Made by a program: the position numbers and the translations under genes. This document shows, one piece after another, positions 40,928 to 50,614 of a stretch of 64,000 bases of DNA. Source of the DNA: Mayfieldus sp963772265 (GTDB lineage Bacteria > Actinomycetota > Thermoleophilia > Solirubrobacterales > 70-9). The DNA is taken from positions 372,001 to 436,000 of the forward strand of contig CAVYWS010000005.1 of the NCBI GenBank assembly GCA_963772265.1, given 5' to 3'. Numbering within the stretch: position 1 is the stretch's first letter; every line of letters begins with the position of its first letter. The notes beneath the pieces were generated by a model. The model made no database searches. It saw only the letters and a program-made list of their open reading frames with translations, and was not told the origin of the DNA.

Positions 40928-41951
40928 ATGACTTGGCGTTTTGACACCCACTCTGCGACGCGCCGCCGTGCGGCCGCGTCGATCCTCACGCTGCTTGCCC
41001 TGGGCCTGGCGATCGCGATGCCGGCGAGGGCCACCGACGTCGCCGCGCTGCAGTCGCAGGTCGACGGCGCCCGCCAGCAGGCCAGCTCGCTGGCCGCCGA
41101 CCTCGAGGCCAAGCAGGGCCAGATGCTCGCCGCCCAGCAGCAGGCCGCGGCCGCGGCGGCCCGCGAGCGCCAGCTCAGCGGGCTGTTGGCCGCCGGCGAG
41201 CAGCGCTCGGCGCAGCTGGGAGGAAAGGTCGAGCAGGCCCAGCGGCGGCTGACGGTCGAACGCGCCCGGTTGCGGCGTGCGCTCGGCGCCCTCGCTCAGC
41301 GCCTGGTTTCGATCTACAAGAGCGGCACCCCCGACACCACCGACCTGGTGCTCGGCGCCGACAGCTACAAGGACCTGCTGACCCGGGCCGACTACCTGCG
41401 GATGATCCAGGACTCCGACAGCCGCCTCGCGGCGCGCGTGAAGCAGGTGCGCGACGCGATCAAGTTCCAGCTCGGCGTGGTGCGAGCGGCTGAAAGCCCG
41501 CCAGGACGCCTACAACGCGCGCCTGGCGACGGCCCGCGAGCAGATCTCCGCGGTCCGCCAGCGGGCCGAGTCGGAGGCCGCGCAGCTGGCCGCGATCCGG
41601 GCCTCACGCGCCGCGACCCTGAGCCAGCTTCAGTCCAACATCAGCTCCTGGGTGGGCGAGATCCAGGCCGCGCAGCAGGTCAGCGCCTCCGAGGCGCAGT
41701 CCACGGTCGGGGAGTGGCTCGGCGGCCCCTACTCGATTCCGTCCTCGATCGTGATGTGCGAGTCGGGCGGCAACTACGGCGCCGTCAACCCCTCCAGCGG
41801 CGCCGGCGGCGCCTACCAGATCCTGCCCTCGACCTGGTCGCTCTACGGGGGCAAGGGCTCGCCGCAGAACGGCTCCAAGCAGCAGCAGGATCAGGTCGCG
41901 GCCCAGATCTGGTCCGACTCGGGCTCCGGCGCCTGGGAATGCGCGGGCTAG
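40928..41951 (+). CDS. Rpf-like peptidoglycan hydrolase with coiled-coil
   Basis: This exported protein starts at ATG 40928. The signal peptide (LTLLALGLAIAMPARA) leads into a long coiled coil (about residues 35-240) rich in Ala, Gln and Glu. The C-terminal transglycosylase-like domain reads SSIVMCESGGNYGAVNPSSGAGGAYQ, with the catalytic Glu in CESGGN. A frameshift near 41486 is corrected; length about 340. It cleaves peptidoglycan glycan strands and follows the c-di-AMP riboswitch, as related resuscitation-promoting factors do in other Actinobacteria. Confidence 0.88.
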
Positions 41952-41978
41952 CTTCTCGAGGGCGAGCGGCGACGTCGA

Positions 41979-42976
41979 CTACGTGGTCGGCACCTGCGAC
42001 GCGACCTGCTCCGAGATCCAGGCGTAGGTCTTCTCCAGGCCCTCGCGCAGGCCGATGCTCGGCTCCCAGCCGTAGGTCGCGCGGAAGAGGGCGTTGTCGC
42101 TGTTTCGCCCCCGCACCCCCTGCGGCGCGTCGGCGACGTAGTTGCGGCGCAGCTTGGCGCCGGCGATCTCCTCGACCGTGTCGACGAGCTGGTCGATCGT
42201 GACCAGCTCGGCCGAGCCGAGGTTGACCGGCTCGACCGGCGGGCCCTCGAGGACCTCGATCGTCCCGCGCACGCAGTCGTCGACGTACATGAAGCTGCGG
42301 GTCTGCTTGCCGTCGCCCCAGACCTCGATCTCGTCTGACCCCGTCTGCACCGCCTCGGCGACCTTGCGGCAGATCGCCGCCGGCGCCTTCTCTCGCCCGC
42401 CGGTCCAGGTCCCGTTCGGCCCGTAGACGTTGTGGTAGCGCGCGACCCGGGTCTCCAGGCCGAAGTCCTCGAGGTAGTGGCGGCACATCCGCTCCGAGAA
42501 CAGCTTCTCCCAGCCGTAGCCGTCCTCGGGCTCGGCGGGATAGGCGTCCTCCTCGCGCAGGGCTGTGACGTCGGGGGACGCCTGCCTCGAGGCGGTGTAG
42601 ACGCAGGCCGAGGAGGCGAAGAAGTAGCGCTTCACCGACTGCGCCTGCGACGCCATCAAGAGGTGGGTGTTGATCAGGACCGAGAGCATGCAGGCGGCCT
42701 TGTTGCCCTCGATGAACCCCATCCCGCCCATGTCGGCGGCGAGGTTGTAGACGTCGGAGACACCCTCGACGGCCTCCTCGGCGGCCTCGCGCAGCGAGAG
42801 GTCGAGGGTCCGGTTGTCGGCCTCGCGTCGAGCTGGAACCACTCGCCGACCGGCTTGCAGTCGACCGCGCGCACGGGCGCGCCCCGGGCGATCAGCTCCC
42901 GCACCAGGTGGCCGCCGATGAATCCGCCGGCGCCGGTGACCAGGGTCGTTCGCTCGCGGCTTTGCTCGGCACTCAT
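41979..42976 (-). CDS. GDP-mannose 3,5-epimerase-like sugar epimerase
   Basis: This is an extended SDR enzyme. LVTGAGGFIGGHLVREL is the NAD loop; YNLAADMGGMGFIEGNKAACMLS is the strong signature of GDP-mannose 3',5'-epimerase, with SSACVYTASRQ and YGWEKLFSERMCRHY (YxxxK) as catalytic. GNGTWTGGREKAPAA-like and DNALFRATYGWEPS close it. The start is ATG 42976; a one-base shift near 42832 is corrected; length about 331. It would convert GDP-mannose to GDP-L-galactose or a similar sugar for the surface glycan; the exact product needs testing. Confidence 0.82.
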
Positions 42977-43000
42977 CGACCGGAATGCTGACAGCTCGGC

Positions 43001-43435
43001 CTAGATGCCCGCCAGGCGGCGCAGCTCCTTGGGCCGCAGAAGGGCGTGCAGCAGGCCGTCCTCGACGCAGGCGATGCCGCCCTTGCGCAGCTTGATCCGG
43101 CTCGACGTCAGCTCGGCGACCGCGTCGGAGAAGTCAGGCTCGTGGCCGACAAGGAGCACGTCGCCCCGACCGGCGGCGAGGGCGAGGGCGTCGAAGCGGC
43201 CGCCGCGCAGCTTCTCCTCGATCTCGACCGGGACCTCGAGCCGCTCGCATGCGATCCGCGCGGTCTGCTCGGCCCGGACCTTGGGGCTGGTCAGGCAGAC
43301 GTCGATCGAGGCTCCGATCGCCGCCAGCGCCCGTCCGGCGGCCTCGGACTGGCGCTCCCCCTTCTCGGTCAGCTCGCGCGCGGCGTCGTCTCCGTCGTCC
43401 TGCTCGGCGTCTCCGTGGCGCAGGAAATAGATCAC
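43001..43435 (-). CDS. SixA-like phosphohistidine phosphatase
   Basis: This is an intact 144-residue histidine phosphatase from GTG 43435. IYFLRHGDAEQDDGDDAAREL is the RHG motif; LTEKGERQSEAAGRAL, SPKVRAEQTA and LLVGHEPDFSD (second catalytic His) follow. SixA-type enzymes dephosphorylate phosphohistidine on HPt proteins. It is convergent with nothing close and starts 70 bp before dnaE on the other strand. Confidence 0.88.
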   Translation of the reverse strand: MIYFLRHGDAEQDDGDDAARELTEKGERQSEAAGRALAAIGASIDVCLTSPKVRAEQTARIACERLEVPVEIEEKLRGGRFDALALAAGRGDVLLVGHEPDFSDAVAELTSSRIKLRKGGIACVEDGLLHALLRPKELRRLAGI

Positions 43436-43504
43436 CAAACCGATGCTACGCAAGTAGCGGGAATGGTCTCGGGCGGCGTCCTGGCTGATTGAAAACATGG
43501 CTCC

Positions 43505-46500
43505 GTGAGCCAGGGCGCGGTCCATCTGCACGTCCACAGCGAGTATTCGCTGCTCGACGGCGCCTGCAAGATCGAGCCGATGGCGGCCCGTGCGGCGGAG
43601 CTGGGGATGCCCGCCCTCGGCCTCACCGACCACGGCGTGATGAACGGCTCGGTGGACCATTACAAGGCCTGCCGCAAACACGGGATCAAGCCGATCCTCG
43701 GGATGGAGGCATACCTCGTCGACGACCGCAAGGCGGTGCGCGAGAGCGTTCGCTACGAGCGCAACCACCTGACCCTGCTGGCCGCCGACGACGACGGCTT
43801 TCGCAACCTCGTCCAGCTCAGCTCGCAGAGCTTCATCGAGGGCTTCGCGCGCGGACGGGCGAACGTCGACATGGAGCTGCTCGAGCGCCACTCCAAGGGC
43901 GTGATCGCGCTCACCGGCTGCCTGCAGTCGCGCTTCTGCCGCCGCCTGGTCGAGGACCGCCCCGAGGACGCCCGCGCCCACGTCGACGACCTGCTCCGGG
44001 TGTTCGGGCCCGAGCAGGTCTACTTCGAGCTGCAGAACAACGGCATCGACGAGCAGAACAAGGCCAACGAGGGCATCGTCCGGATCGCCAACGAGGTCGG
44101 GCGGCCGCTGGTAGGGACCGCCGACGTCCACTACCTGCGCCGCGAGGACTACGACAACCACGCCGCCCTGCTCTGCGTGCAGACCAAGTCGACGCTCGAG
44201 GCGCCGAAGCTGACCTTCGACACCAACGAGTTCTTCCTGCGCAGCCCCGACGAGATGAGCGATTCGTTCTCGGCCTGGCCCGAGGCGGTCCCGGCGACCC
44301 TCGAGGTCGCCGAGCGCTGCAACGTCGAGATCGAGCTCGGCAACCTGCTGCTGCCCCGCTATCCGACCCCCGACGGCGAGGAGCCCACCGGGATGCTGCG
44401 CCGGATTGCCGAGGAGGGCCTGGGGCGCCGCTACGGGGACCCGCTGCCGGCCGAGGCGCGCGAGCGGCTCGAGTTCGAGCTCGGGGTGATCGAGGAGATG
44501 GGCTTCGAGTCCTACTTCCTGATCGTCTGGGACTTCGTCAAGTTCGCCAAGGAGAACGGGATCGCGGTCGGCCCCGGGCGCGGCTCCGCCGCCGGATCGA
44601 TCGTCAGCTACTGCCTCAACATCACCGACGTCGATCCGATCGCCAACCGGCTGCTGTTCGAGCGCTTCCTCAACCCGGGGCGCAAGTCGATGCCCGACAT
44701 CGACATCGACTTCTCGGTCCGCGGCCGCGAGCGGGTGATCCGCTACGTGGCCGACAAGTACGGGCGCGAGTCGGTGGCCCAGATCATCACCTTCGGCCGG
44801 ATGGCCCCGCGCGCCGCGACCCGCGACGCGGCCCGGGTGCTGGGCTACGACTACGCGATTGGCGACCGGCTCGCGAAGCAGATCCCCGAGCCCGTCCTCG
44901 GCCGTAACCCGAGCTTCGAGGAGTGCCTGAAGCCGGGCGAGGAGCTGCGCCGTACCTACGACGAGGACGCCGACGCCAAGCGCGTCCTCGACGTCGCCCA
45001 GGGGCTCGAGGGGATCATCCGCAACGCCTCGATCCACGCCGCCGCCGTGGTGATCGCCGACCGCCCGCTGCAGGAGATCGTCCCCCTGCAGCTCGCCGAG
45101 GACCGGCCCGCCCGCGAGGCGAGCGGCAACGGAAACGGCAAGCCGGAGCGCTCCTACAAGATCGTCACCCAGTACTCGATGGGCCCGATCGAGGAGATCG
45201 GCCTGCTGAAGATGGACTTCCTCGGCCTGCGCAACCTCGACGTGATCGAGGACGCGGTCGAGATCATCGAGCGCTCGCGCGGCGAGCGGATCGACATCGA
45301 GGCGATCCCGATGGACGACCGCCGCACCTACGAGATGCTGGCCCGCGGCGACTCGATCGGCGTCTTCCAGTTCGAGTCCGACGGGATGCGCGACGCGCTG
45401 CAGCAGGTCGGCCCGACCGAGTTCGAGGACATCGTCGCGCTGGTGGCGCTCTACAGGCCCGGTGCGATCCGCTACATCCCGACCTACGCCAAGGGCAAGC
45501 GCGATCCTTCCTCGGTCGTGCTCCCGGACGAGCGGCTGCGCCCGATCACCGAGGAGACCTACGGCTGCGTGATCTACCAGGAGCAGCTGATGGAGATCGC
45601 CAAGCAGATGGCGGGCTTCGGCCCGGCGGAGGCCGACGACCTGCGCAAGGCGGTGGGCAAGAAGAAGCGCGACCTGATGGCGAAGATGAAGGACGAGTTC
45701 CTCGCCGGCCTTGAGCGATCCAAGACCGACGCCAAGGTCGCAAACGACCTCTGGTCGCTGATGACGGCAGCCGCCGACTACTCCTTCAACCGCTCCCACG
45801 CCGCCTGCTACGCGCTGATCGCCTACCGAACCGCGTACCTGCGGGCCAACTACCCGGCCGAGTACATGGCGGCGCTGATCTCGACCGTGATGACGACCAA
45901 GGACAAGGTCCCGTTCTTCGTCAACCGCTGCGAGGAGATGGGGATCGAGGTCCTGCCGCCCGACGTCAACTCCTCCGAGCACGGCTTCGTCGTCGCCGAG
46001 AAGCGGATCCGGTTCGGGCTCGACGCGGTCAAGAACGTCGGCCACGCCGCGGTCGAGGCGATCCTGCGCGCCCGCGAGGACGGGCCGTACGCCTCGCTGT
46101 GGGACTTCTGCGAGCGGGTCGACGCCCGCGCCGTCAACAAGCGCGCGATCGAGTGCCTGATCAAGTGCGGGGCCCTGGACTCGACCGGGGCCAGCCGCAT
46201 GGGGATGCTGGAAGCGCTGCCGGCCGCCCAGGCCGGGGGCCAGAAGGCCCAGGAGGACGCCCAGCTCGGCCAGGGTTCGATCTTCGACATCGGCGACTCG
46301 GCGCAGGCCGGGCCGGCCGCCGTGCAGCGGCCGCCGATCTCGGCGGCCGAGTTCGATCAGCGCGAGCTTCTGAGGATGGAGAAGGAGACCCTGGGGACCT
46401 ATCTGTCCTCGCACCCGCTGGCGGAGGTCCGCGACGCGCTGCGGGCTCGAGTCGACTGCAGCCTGGCCGAGCTGAACTCCAGGCCCGACGGCTCCTGGGT

Positions 46501-47014
46501 CACGGTCGGCGGCATCGTGACCGAGCGCAAGCGAATCCGCACCCGGCGCGGCGACCCGATGATGTTCGCGACCCTCGACGACGTCGAAGGCCAGGTCGAG
46601 ATGATCGTCTTCAACTCCGCCTTCGAGGACAATGCCGACACGATCGACGCCGATGCGGTCGTGCTCGTCCGCGGCCGGGTCGACCAAAAGGAGCGCGGCG
46701 AGACGAAGCTGGTCGTGCAGGAGGCGGAGCGCTTCGAGCCCAGCCCCGAGGAGATCAAGGCGGCCCCGGTCGCTCCGCGCCGGGACGAGCCCCTGGTGCT
46801 GCGCTTCAGCGCCGCCGACTTCCCGCCCACCCTGCTCGAGGACCTGAGGGCGGTCTTCGACCACTTCCCCGGCGAGACCGAGGTGATGCTGGAGATGCAG
46901 ACCCGCGAGGGGCTGCGCCGGCTGCGCTTCGGCACCGACTACCGGGTGCGGGTCTCCGGCGCGCTGCGGGCGGAGCTGGACGGAGTGCTCGGCCCCGGCG
47001 CGATGGCGGCGTAG
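43505..47014 (+). CDS. dnaE: DNA polymerase III alpha subunit
   Basis: This is an intact 1,169-residue polymerase from GTG 43505. The PHP domain opens with VHLHVHSEYSLLDGA. The polymerase palm is GPGRGSAAGSIVSYCLNITDVDPIANRL with PDIDIDF carrying the catalytic Asp residues. YKIVTQYSMGPIEEIGLLKMDFLGL, the HhH region and the OB fold (SWVTVGGIVTERKRIRTRRGD) follow. It is the main replicative polymerase. The gene has no frameshift over 3.5 kb, unlike most neighbours. GTG is preceded by no clear ribosome-binding site. Confidence 0.97.
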   Translation: MSQGAVHLHVHSEYSLLDGACKIEPMAARAAELGMPALGLTDHGVMNGSVDHYKACRKHGIKPILGMEAYLVDDRKAVRESVRYERNHLTLLAADDDGFRNLVQLSSQSFIEGFARGRANVDMELLERHSKGVIALTGCLQSRFCRRLVEDRPEDARAHVDDLLRVFGPEQVYFELQNNGIDEQNKANEGIVRIANEVGRPLVGTADVHYLRREDYDNHAALLCVQTKSTLEAPKLTFDTNEFFLRSPDEMSDSFSAWPEAVPATLEVAERCNVEIELGNLLLPRYPTPDGEEPTGMLRRIAEEGLGRRYGDPLPAEARERLEFELGVIEEMGFESYFLIVWDFVKFAKENGIAVGPGRGSAAGSIVSYCLNITDVDPIANRLLFERFLNPGRKSMPDIDIDFSVRGRERVIRYVADKYGRESVAQIITFGRMAPRAATRDAARVLGYDYAIGDRLAKQIPEPVLGRNPSFEECLKPGEELRRTYDEDADAKRVLDVAQGLEGIIRNASIHAAAVVIADRPLQEIVPLQLAEDRPAREASGNGNGKPERSYKIVTQYSMGPIEEIGLLKMDFLGLRNLDVIEDAVEIIERSRGERIDIEAIPMDDRRTYEMLARGDSIGVFQFESDGMRDALQQVGPTEFEDIVALVALYRPGAIRYIPTYAKGKRDPSSVVLPDERLRPITEETYGCVIYQEQLMEIAKQMAGFGPAEADDLRKAVGKKKRDLMAKMKDEFLAGLERSKTDAKVANDLWSLMTAAADYSFNRSHAACYALIAYRTAYLRANYPAEYMAALISTVMTTKDKVPFFVNRCEEMGIEVLPPDVNSSEHGFVVAEKRIRFGLDAVKNVGHAAVEAILRAREDGPYASLWDFCERVDARAVNKRAIECLIKCGALDSTGASRMGMLEALPAAQAGGQKAQEDAQLGQGSIFDIGDSAQAGPAAVQRPPISAAEFDQRELLRMEKETLGTYLSSHPLAEVRDALRARVDCSLAELNSRPDGSWVTVGGIVTERKRIRTRRGDPMMFATLDDVEGQVEMIVFNSAFEDNADTIDADAVVLVRGRVDQKERGETKLVVQEAERFEPSPEEIKAAPVAPRRDEPLVLRFSAADFPPTLLEDLRAVFDHFPGETEVMLEMQTREGLRRLRFGTDYRVRVSGALRAELDGVLGPGAMAA

Positions 47015-47054
47015 GAACCGCGTCCAAATCCTCCGAATTCCGCCTCCAGCGGCT

Positions 47055-47060
47055 TAGACT
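47055..47060 (+). promoter_or_regulatory. Possible leaderless -10 box
   Basis: TAGACT at 47055-47060 lies 7 nt before ATG 47068. A matching -35 is not seen. It resembles the stronger -10 elements at 35263 and 56366. Confidence 0.35.
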
Positions 47061-47067
47061 TCTCTAG

Positions 47068-47469
47068 ATGCCTGCCAAGCAGACGACTCAGAGGTCCGCC
47101 CGCTCCGGCGAGTGCCGACGCTGCAGCTCGTTCTGCGACAAGTTGGTCGAGCCCCGAGGCTGCGTCGAGATGCGCTGCCGCTACCTCTACAGCTACGTCG
47201 ACATGCTGACCGGCACCCAGTTCGTCGGCTGCATGCAGAAGGTCTTCAACGCCGAGGTCGATCTCGAGTCGGTCCTCGAGCCGGGCGGCTTCGGCGGGAT
47301 CAAGATGACCGGCGACCCGCTGCCCCAATGCCAGTTCTCGGTCGAGCGGGCCTTCGAGGGCTCCGGGCGTGCGTATGACTGCGTCAACCCGCGCTTCTTC
47401 GACTGCACCGAGGACGGCCCCGAGGGCCTGCGGGCCTTCGATCTCCGAGAAGGTCTGCGGGCCGCCTAA
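47068..47469 (+). CDS. Cysteine-rich conserved-looking protein
   Basis: This intact 133-residue protein has nine cysteines, including CRRCSSFCDKLVEPRGCVEMRCRY, FVGCMQKVFNAEVDLESV and YDCVNPRFFDC. The N-terminal CxxCxxxC-like cluster suggests bound metal or disulfides. There is no signal peptide, so metal (zinc or iron-sulfur) binding in the cytoplasm is more likely. The codon use matches neighbours. It lies between dnaE and a phosphoesterase; function unknown. Confidence 0.7.
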   Translation: MPAKQTTQRSARSGECRRCSSFCDKLVEPRGCVEMRCRYLYSYVDMLTGTQFVGCMQKVFNAEVDLESVLEPGGFGGIKMTGDPLPQCQFSVERAFEGSGRAYDCVNPRFFDCTEDGPEGLRAFDLREGLRAA

Positions 47470-47470
47470 G

Positions 47471-48229
47471 TTGCGGGTCGCGGCTCTCTACGACATCCAC
47501 GCAAACCTGCCCGCCCTCGAGGCGGTCCTCGCCGAGGTCGATCGCGAGGGTCCAGACCTGATTGTCGTCGGCGGCGACGTCGCATCCGGTCCGCTGCCGG
47601 TCGAGACGATCGATCGCCTGCGCTCGCTAACGGGCCCCGTCCGCTACGTGATGGGGAATACCGACCGCTACATGATCGAGGCATTCGACGAGGGGGTCGG
47701 AACTGACCGTGACCGGTGAGGGTTGGGAGCGCGTCGACCGCTGGGCCGCTGGCCTTCTCAGCGACGTCCATCGGGACTTCCTTGCCGCCTTCGAGCCGAG
47801 CGTTCGCGGTCGAGGTCCAGGGCTTGGGGCCGACCCTGTTCTGCCATGGCTCGCCGCGCAGCGACGAGGAGAGAATCACGGCGATCACCTCGGAAGACCG
47901 GATGAGGCCGATGCTGGAGGGTGTTGGAGGAGGAGGTCGTCGTCTGCGGCCACACCCACCATCAGTTCGACCGTCCGATTCTCGGCAAGAGGGTGATCAA
48001 CGCTGGCAGCGTGGGGATGCCCTACCAGGGCGCGGCGGCTGCCTTCTGGGCCCTGCTCGGCCCGGATGCGCAGTTGCGGCGCACCGACTACGACGTCGAG
48101 GCGGCGGTGGCCCGGATGCGGGCAGGGGGGATGCCGGAGATCGACGAGCACATGCTGCGCGAGAGCCTGCTCGAGCCGGTGGACTCCGCCTGGGTAGCCG
48201 AGTACTTCGAAAAGCAGCAGACCGATTAG
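47471..48229 (+). CDS. Calcineurin-like metallophosphoesterase, frameshifted
   Basis: The start is TTG 47471: RVAALYDIHANLPALEAVL (metal site D-x-H). DLIVVGGDVASGP, YVMGNTDRYM (GNxD), LFCHGSPRSDEE, VVCGHTHHQFDRP (GHTH) and INAGSVGMPYQG complete the phosphodiesterase motifs across three frames; shifts lie near 47700, 47790-47830 and 47920. Length about 250. The family includes YfcE-like cyclic-phosphodiesterases; the substrate is unknown. It overlaps the stop of the minus-strand SnoaL gene. Confidence 0.75.
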
Positions 48230-48636
48230 GTCTTCAGCCCGGCCGCGAGCTTTGCCTCCTCGTGGCTCAGGTAGGCCCAGCCGCGCAGGATCTTCCCGTC
48301 GCGAAACTCGAACAGCTGCCCGATCGGCGAATTGACCTCGACGCCGCTCTGGCGTCCCGTAGCCCGCAGCCGGCCCAGCGCCAGCACGCGGTCGTCGCCG
48401 AGATCGCGGACCTTGTCGACCTCCCAGTTGACGCTGGAGAACATCTCGTCGGTGTCGCGGAACCACTGGCGCATGCCGTCGTGGCCGCGGTAGCCCGAGG
48501 AACCCTCGACCTCGGCGCTGAAGTAGGGATGCCACTCGCAGTCCGGGTGCCACATCTCCAGCCCGGCCTCGGGGTCGCGCTGGTTGTAGAACTCGGCTCC
48601 CCGGCGGACGAGACGGTCGATCTCGACGGAATCCAT
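48226..48636 (-). CDS. SnoaL-like/NTF2-fold protein
   Basis: This is an intact 136-residue protein: AEFYNQRDPEAGLEMWHPDCEW, YRGHDGMRQWFRDTDEMFSS, VLALGRLRATGRQSGVEV and FEFRDGKILRGWAYLSHEEA. This pattern is typical of SnoaL_2/NTF2-like small ligand-binding or isomerase proteins, common in Actinobacteria. The active site is not predictable. It has an ATG start at 48636. Confidence 0.85.
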   Translation of the reverse strand: MDSVEIDRLVRRGAEFYNQRDPEAGLEMWHPDCEWHPYFSAEVEGSSGYRGHDGMRQWFRDTDEMFSSVNWEVDKVRDLGDDRVLALGRLRATGRQSGVEVNSPIGQLFEFRDGKILRGWAYLSHEEAKLAAGLKT

Positions 48637-48726
48637 TCCTGCTGAGAAGTATGACCCGAACTGCTTGCCCAGGTCCGCAGTCCCCCGGCATCCCGTTTGG
48701 GATTTCTACAAACTCGAATAGTTAGG

Positions 48727-49567
48727 TTGACCGGCTACCCCGACGGCCCTAGGGTCGCCGACCATCTGCTCGTCCAATCCTTTTCGGGGTCGCCGGGTTG
48801 CGGCCTTCGGCTTCCTTGCGGCGCTCGCCTTCTTTGGCTCGCTTCCGGCTGCAGCCGAGGCGACGATCACGATCAGCAAGGTCGACGGCACGATCAACAT
48901 CGTGTCTGACCCGGGAGAGTCGGGTGTCCACGCCCTGGAGACCTGGTATGACGGCGCAAACGGCAGTGACTGCCCCGGGGGAGGCACTGACGATTATCGG
49001 TGCCTTGCCCTGTTTACCGACACCCCGGTCGTCACCGTTCCGCCCTGCAAACCATCGTTAGGCGGCTTACCGAGCATCCCAGGTTGGTGCCCGCTGCATG
49101 AGCCGGACGTCACGGCCCTCAACGTCGATCTCGGCGACGGGAACGACGTCTTGCACGAAGAGTGGCGCCTGCCGGATGCAATACCCGTGACGATCAATAT
49201 GGGGCCCGGCGATGACGAGCTGTTCTACCACGGCGGAAATGGCAAGTTCGCACCGGTCGAACGGATCTTCGCCGGCCCCGGTGACGACAAGATCCGCCCC
49301 CGCCGGGCGGCGCTTTCCCATGGCGCTGAAGCGATCTATGGCGGCTCCGGTGCCGACCTGCTCCTAGGAACGAACAACGACTTTTACGGCGACAATCTCT
49401 TCGGCGGCGCCGGCCCGGACATTCTCAAAACCAAAGGTGGAGCTGACCTGCTGAACGGCGGAGGCAGCCATGACGTCTGCAACGGCGGAACGAATCAAAA
49501 TATCGGCAAAGTGGTGCGCGAACGAGATAGGGCTCGGGGATGCGAGAAGCAGCGCAATATTCCCTGA
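48727..49567 (+). CDS. Exported RTX-like calcium-binding repeat protein
   Basis: After a signal peptide (RVAAFGFLAALAFFGSLPAAAEA) the protein has a beta-rich region with several Cys, then RTX/hemolysin-type nonapeptide repeats: LDLGDGNDVL-like, NMGPGDDELFYHGG, GPGDDKI, GGSGADLLLGTNNDF, GGAGPDILKTKGGADLLNGGGSHDVCNGG. The GGxGxDxL pattern binds calcium. The start codon lies before a probable extra G in the GGGG run at 48786; TTG 48727 is a reasonable start. Total length about 280. It is less GC-rich than neighbours. Confidence 0.75.
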
Positions 49568-49748
49568 CTCGCCTCAGCGACACACCGGCCAATAGGCCCG
49601 CGGCCTACTGAGCAGGGGACCAGCTCGGCGGAGCAAGATCAAAGCCTTCGCTGACCGGGCAGGCAAAGCTGGACACCGCCCCGCCGCGCCCGGCGGGGGA
49701 GGGGAGTGGTCCTAGCGGGGCGAGCGCTCCGCAATTCAACAGGCCCAG

Positions 49749-50613
49749 TCAGGCGCGACGCTCCTTCAGTCCCCGCTCGCGCAGCCGCTTCGCCTTCTCG
49801 ACCTGCTTGCGATCCGGCCCGTGCTTGTCGGGCCCGGGGACCTCGAGCGGCGCCGGCAGGCCCTCGAAGCGGGGCTCGGAGAGGAAGGCGGCCAGCCCGT
49901 GGCGGCCCATCTCGCCGTCGCCGATGTTGGCGTGGCGGTCGCGGTGGGAGCCGAACGGGGCGCCGGCGTCGTTGACGTGCACGCAGCGAAGCCGCTTCGA
50001 GGCCGACCTTCTCGTCGGCTTCGTCGAGGACCCCATCGAGGTGCTCGGCGTCGCGGATGTCGAAACCCTGCACGAACAGGTGGCATGAGTCCAGGCACAG
50101 CCCCAGCCGCTCGTCCCCACCGGCGAGCTCGATCAGCCGCGCGGTCTGGTCGAAGTCGCGCCCCAGAAGCCCCTTGTGCCCGGCGGTCTGCTCGAGCAGC
50201 AGCGGGCACTTGTCGGTTCGCTTCAGAGCCTCCTTGATCACCCGGCTCGCCCTTCGCATCGAGCCGGCCAGCGGCTTTCCCTTCTGGGCGCCGGGGTGAA
50301 GGACGACGCCGGCGGCGCCGATGCCGTCGCCGATCCACAGCGAGTGGGTCAGCGACTCCAGCGACTTCGCCCGCATCTCCACCTCGTCGGTCGCGCAGTT
50401 GATCAGGTAGACGGCGTGGATCACCACCGCCTCGACGCGGGAGCCGTCCATCGCCTCGCGAAAAGCGGCGAAGTCCGCCTCGCTGTAGCGGGTCGGCTTC
50501 CACATCCGCGGGCTCTGGTTGAAGATCTGGATCGAGTCGGCGTGCAGCTTCTCTCCGCGCTCGATCGCGTTGGGCAACCCGCCCGCTGTGGAAACATGCG
50601 CGCCGATCAGCAC
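49749..50613 (-). CDS. nfo: Endonuclease IV (AP endonuclease)
   Basis: Start is GTG 50613: LIGAHVSTAGGLPNAI, the usual Nfo opening. QIFNQSPRMWKP, VVIHAVYLINCAT, LLLEQTAGHKGLLGRDFDQ and LGLCLDSCHLFVQGFD carry the zinc ligands (His, Glu, Asp, His); HVNDAGAPFGSHRDRHANIG follows. One frameshift near 49995. Length about 287. It repairs abasic sites. Its start codon is one base from the gltX start on the opposite strand. Confidence 0.92.
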
Positions 50614-50614
50614 C

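Noticed and set aside
43001..46864. Very long minus-strand open frame opposite dnaE
   Set aside because: Only its last 144 codons (SixA, 43001-43435) read as a real protein; the rest mirrors the GC-rich third positions of dnaE.
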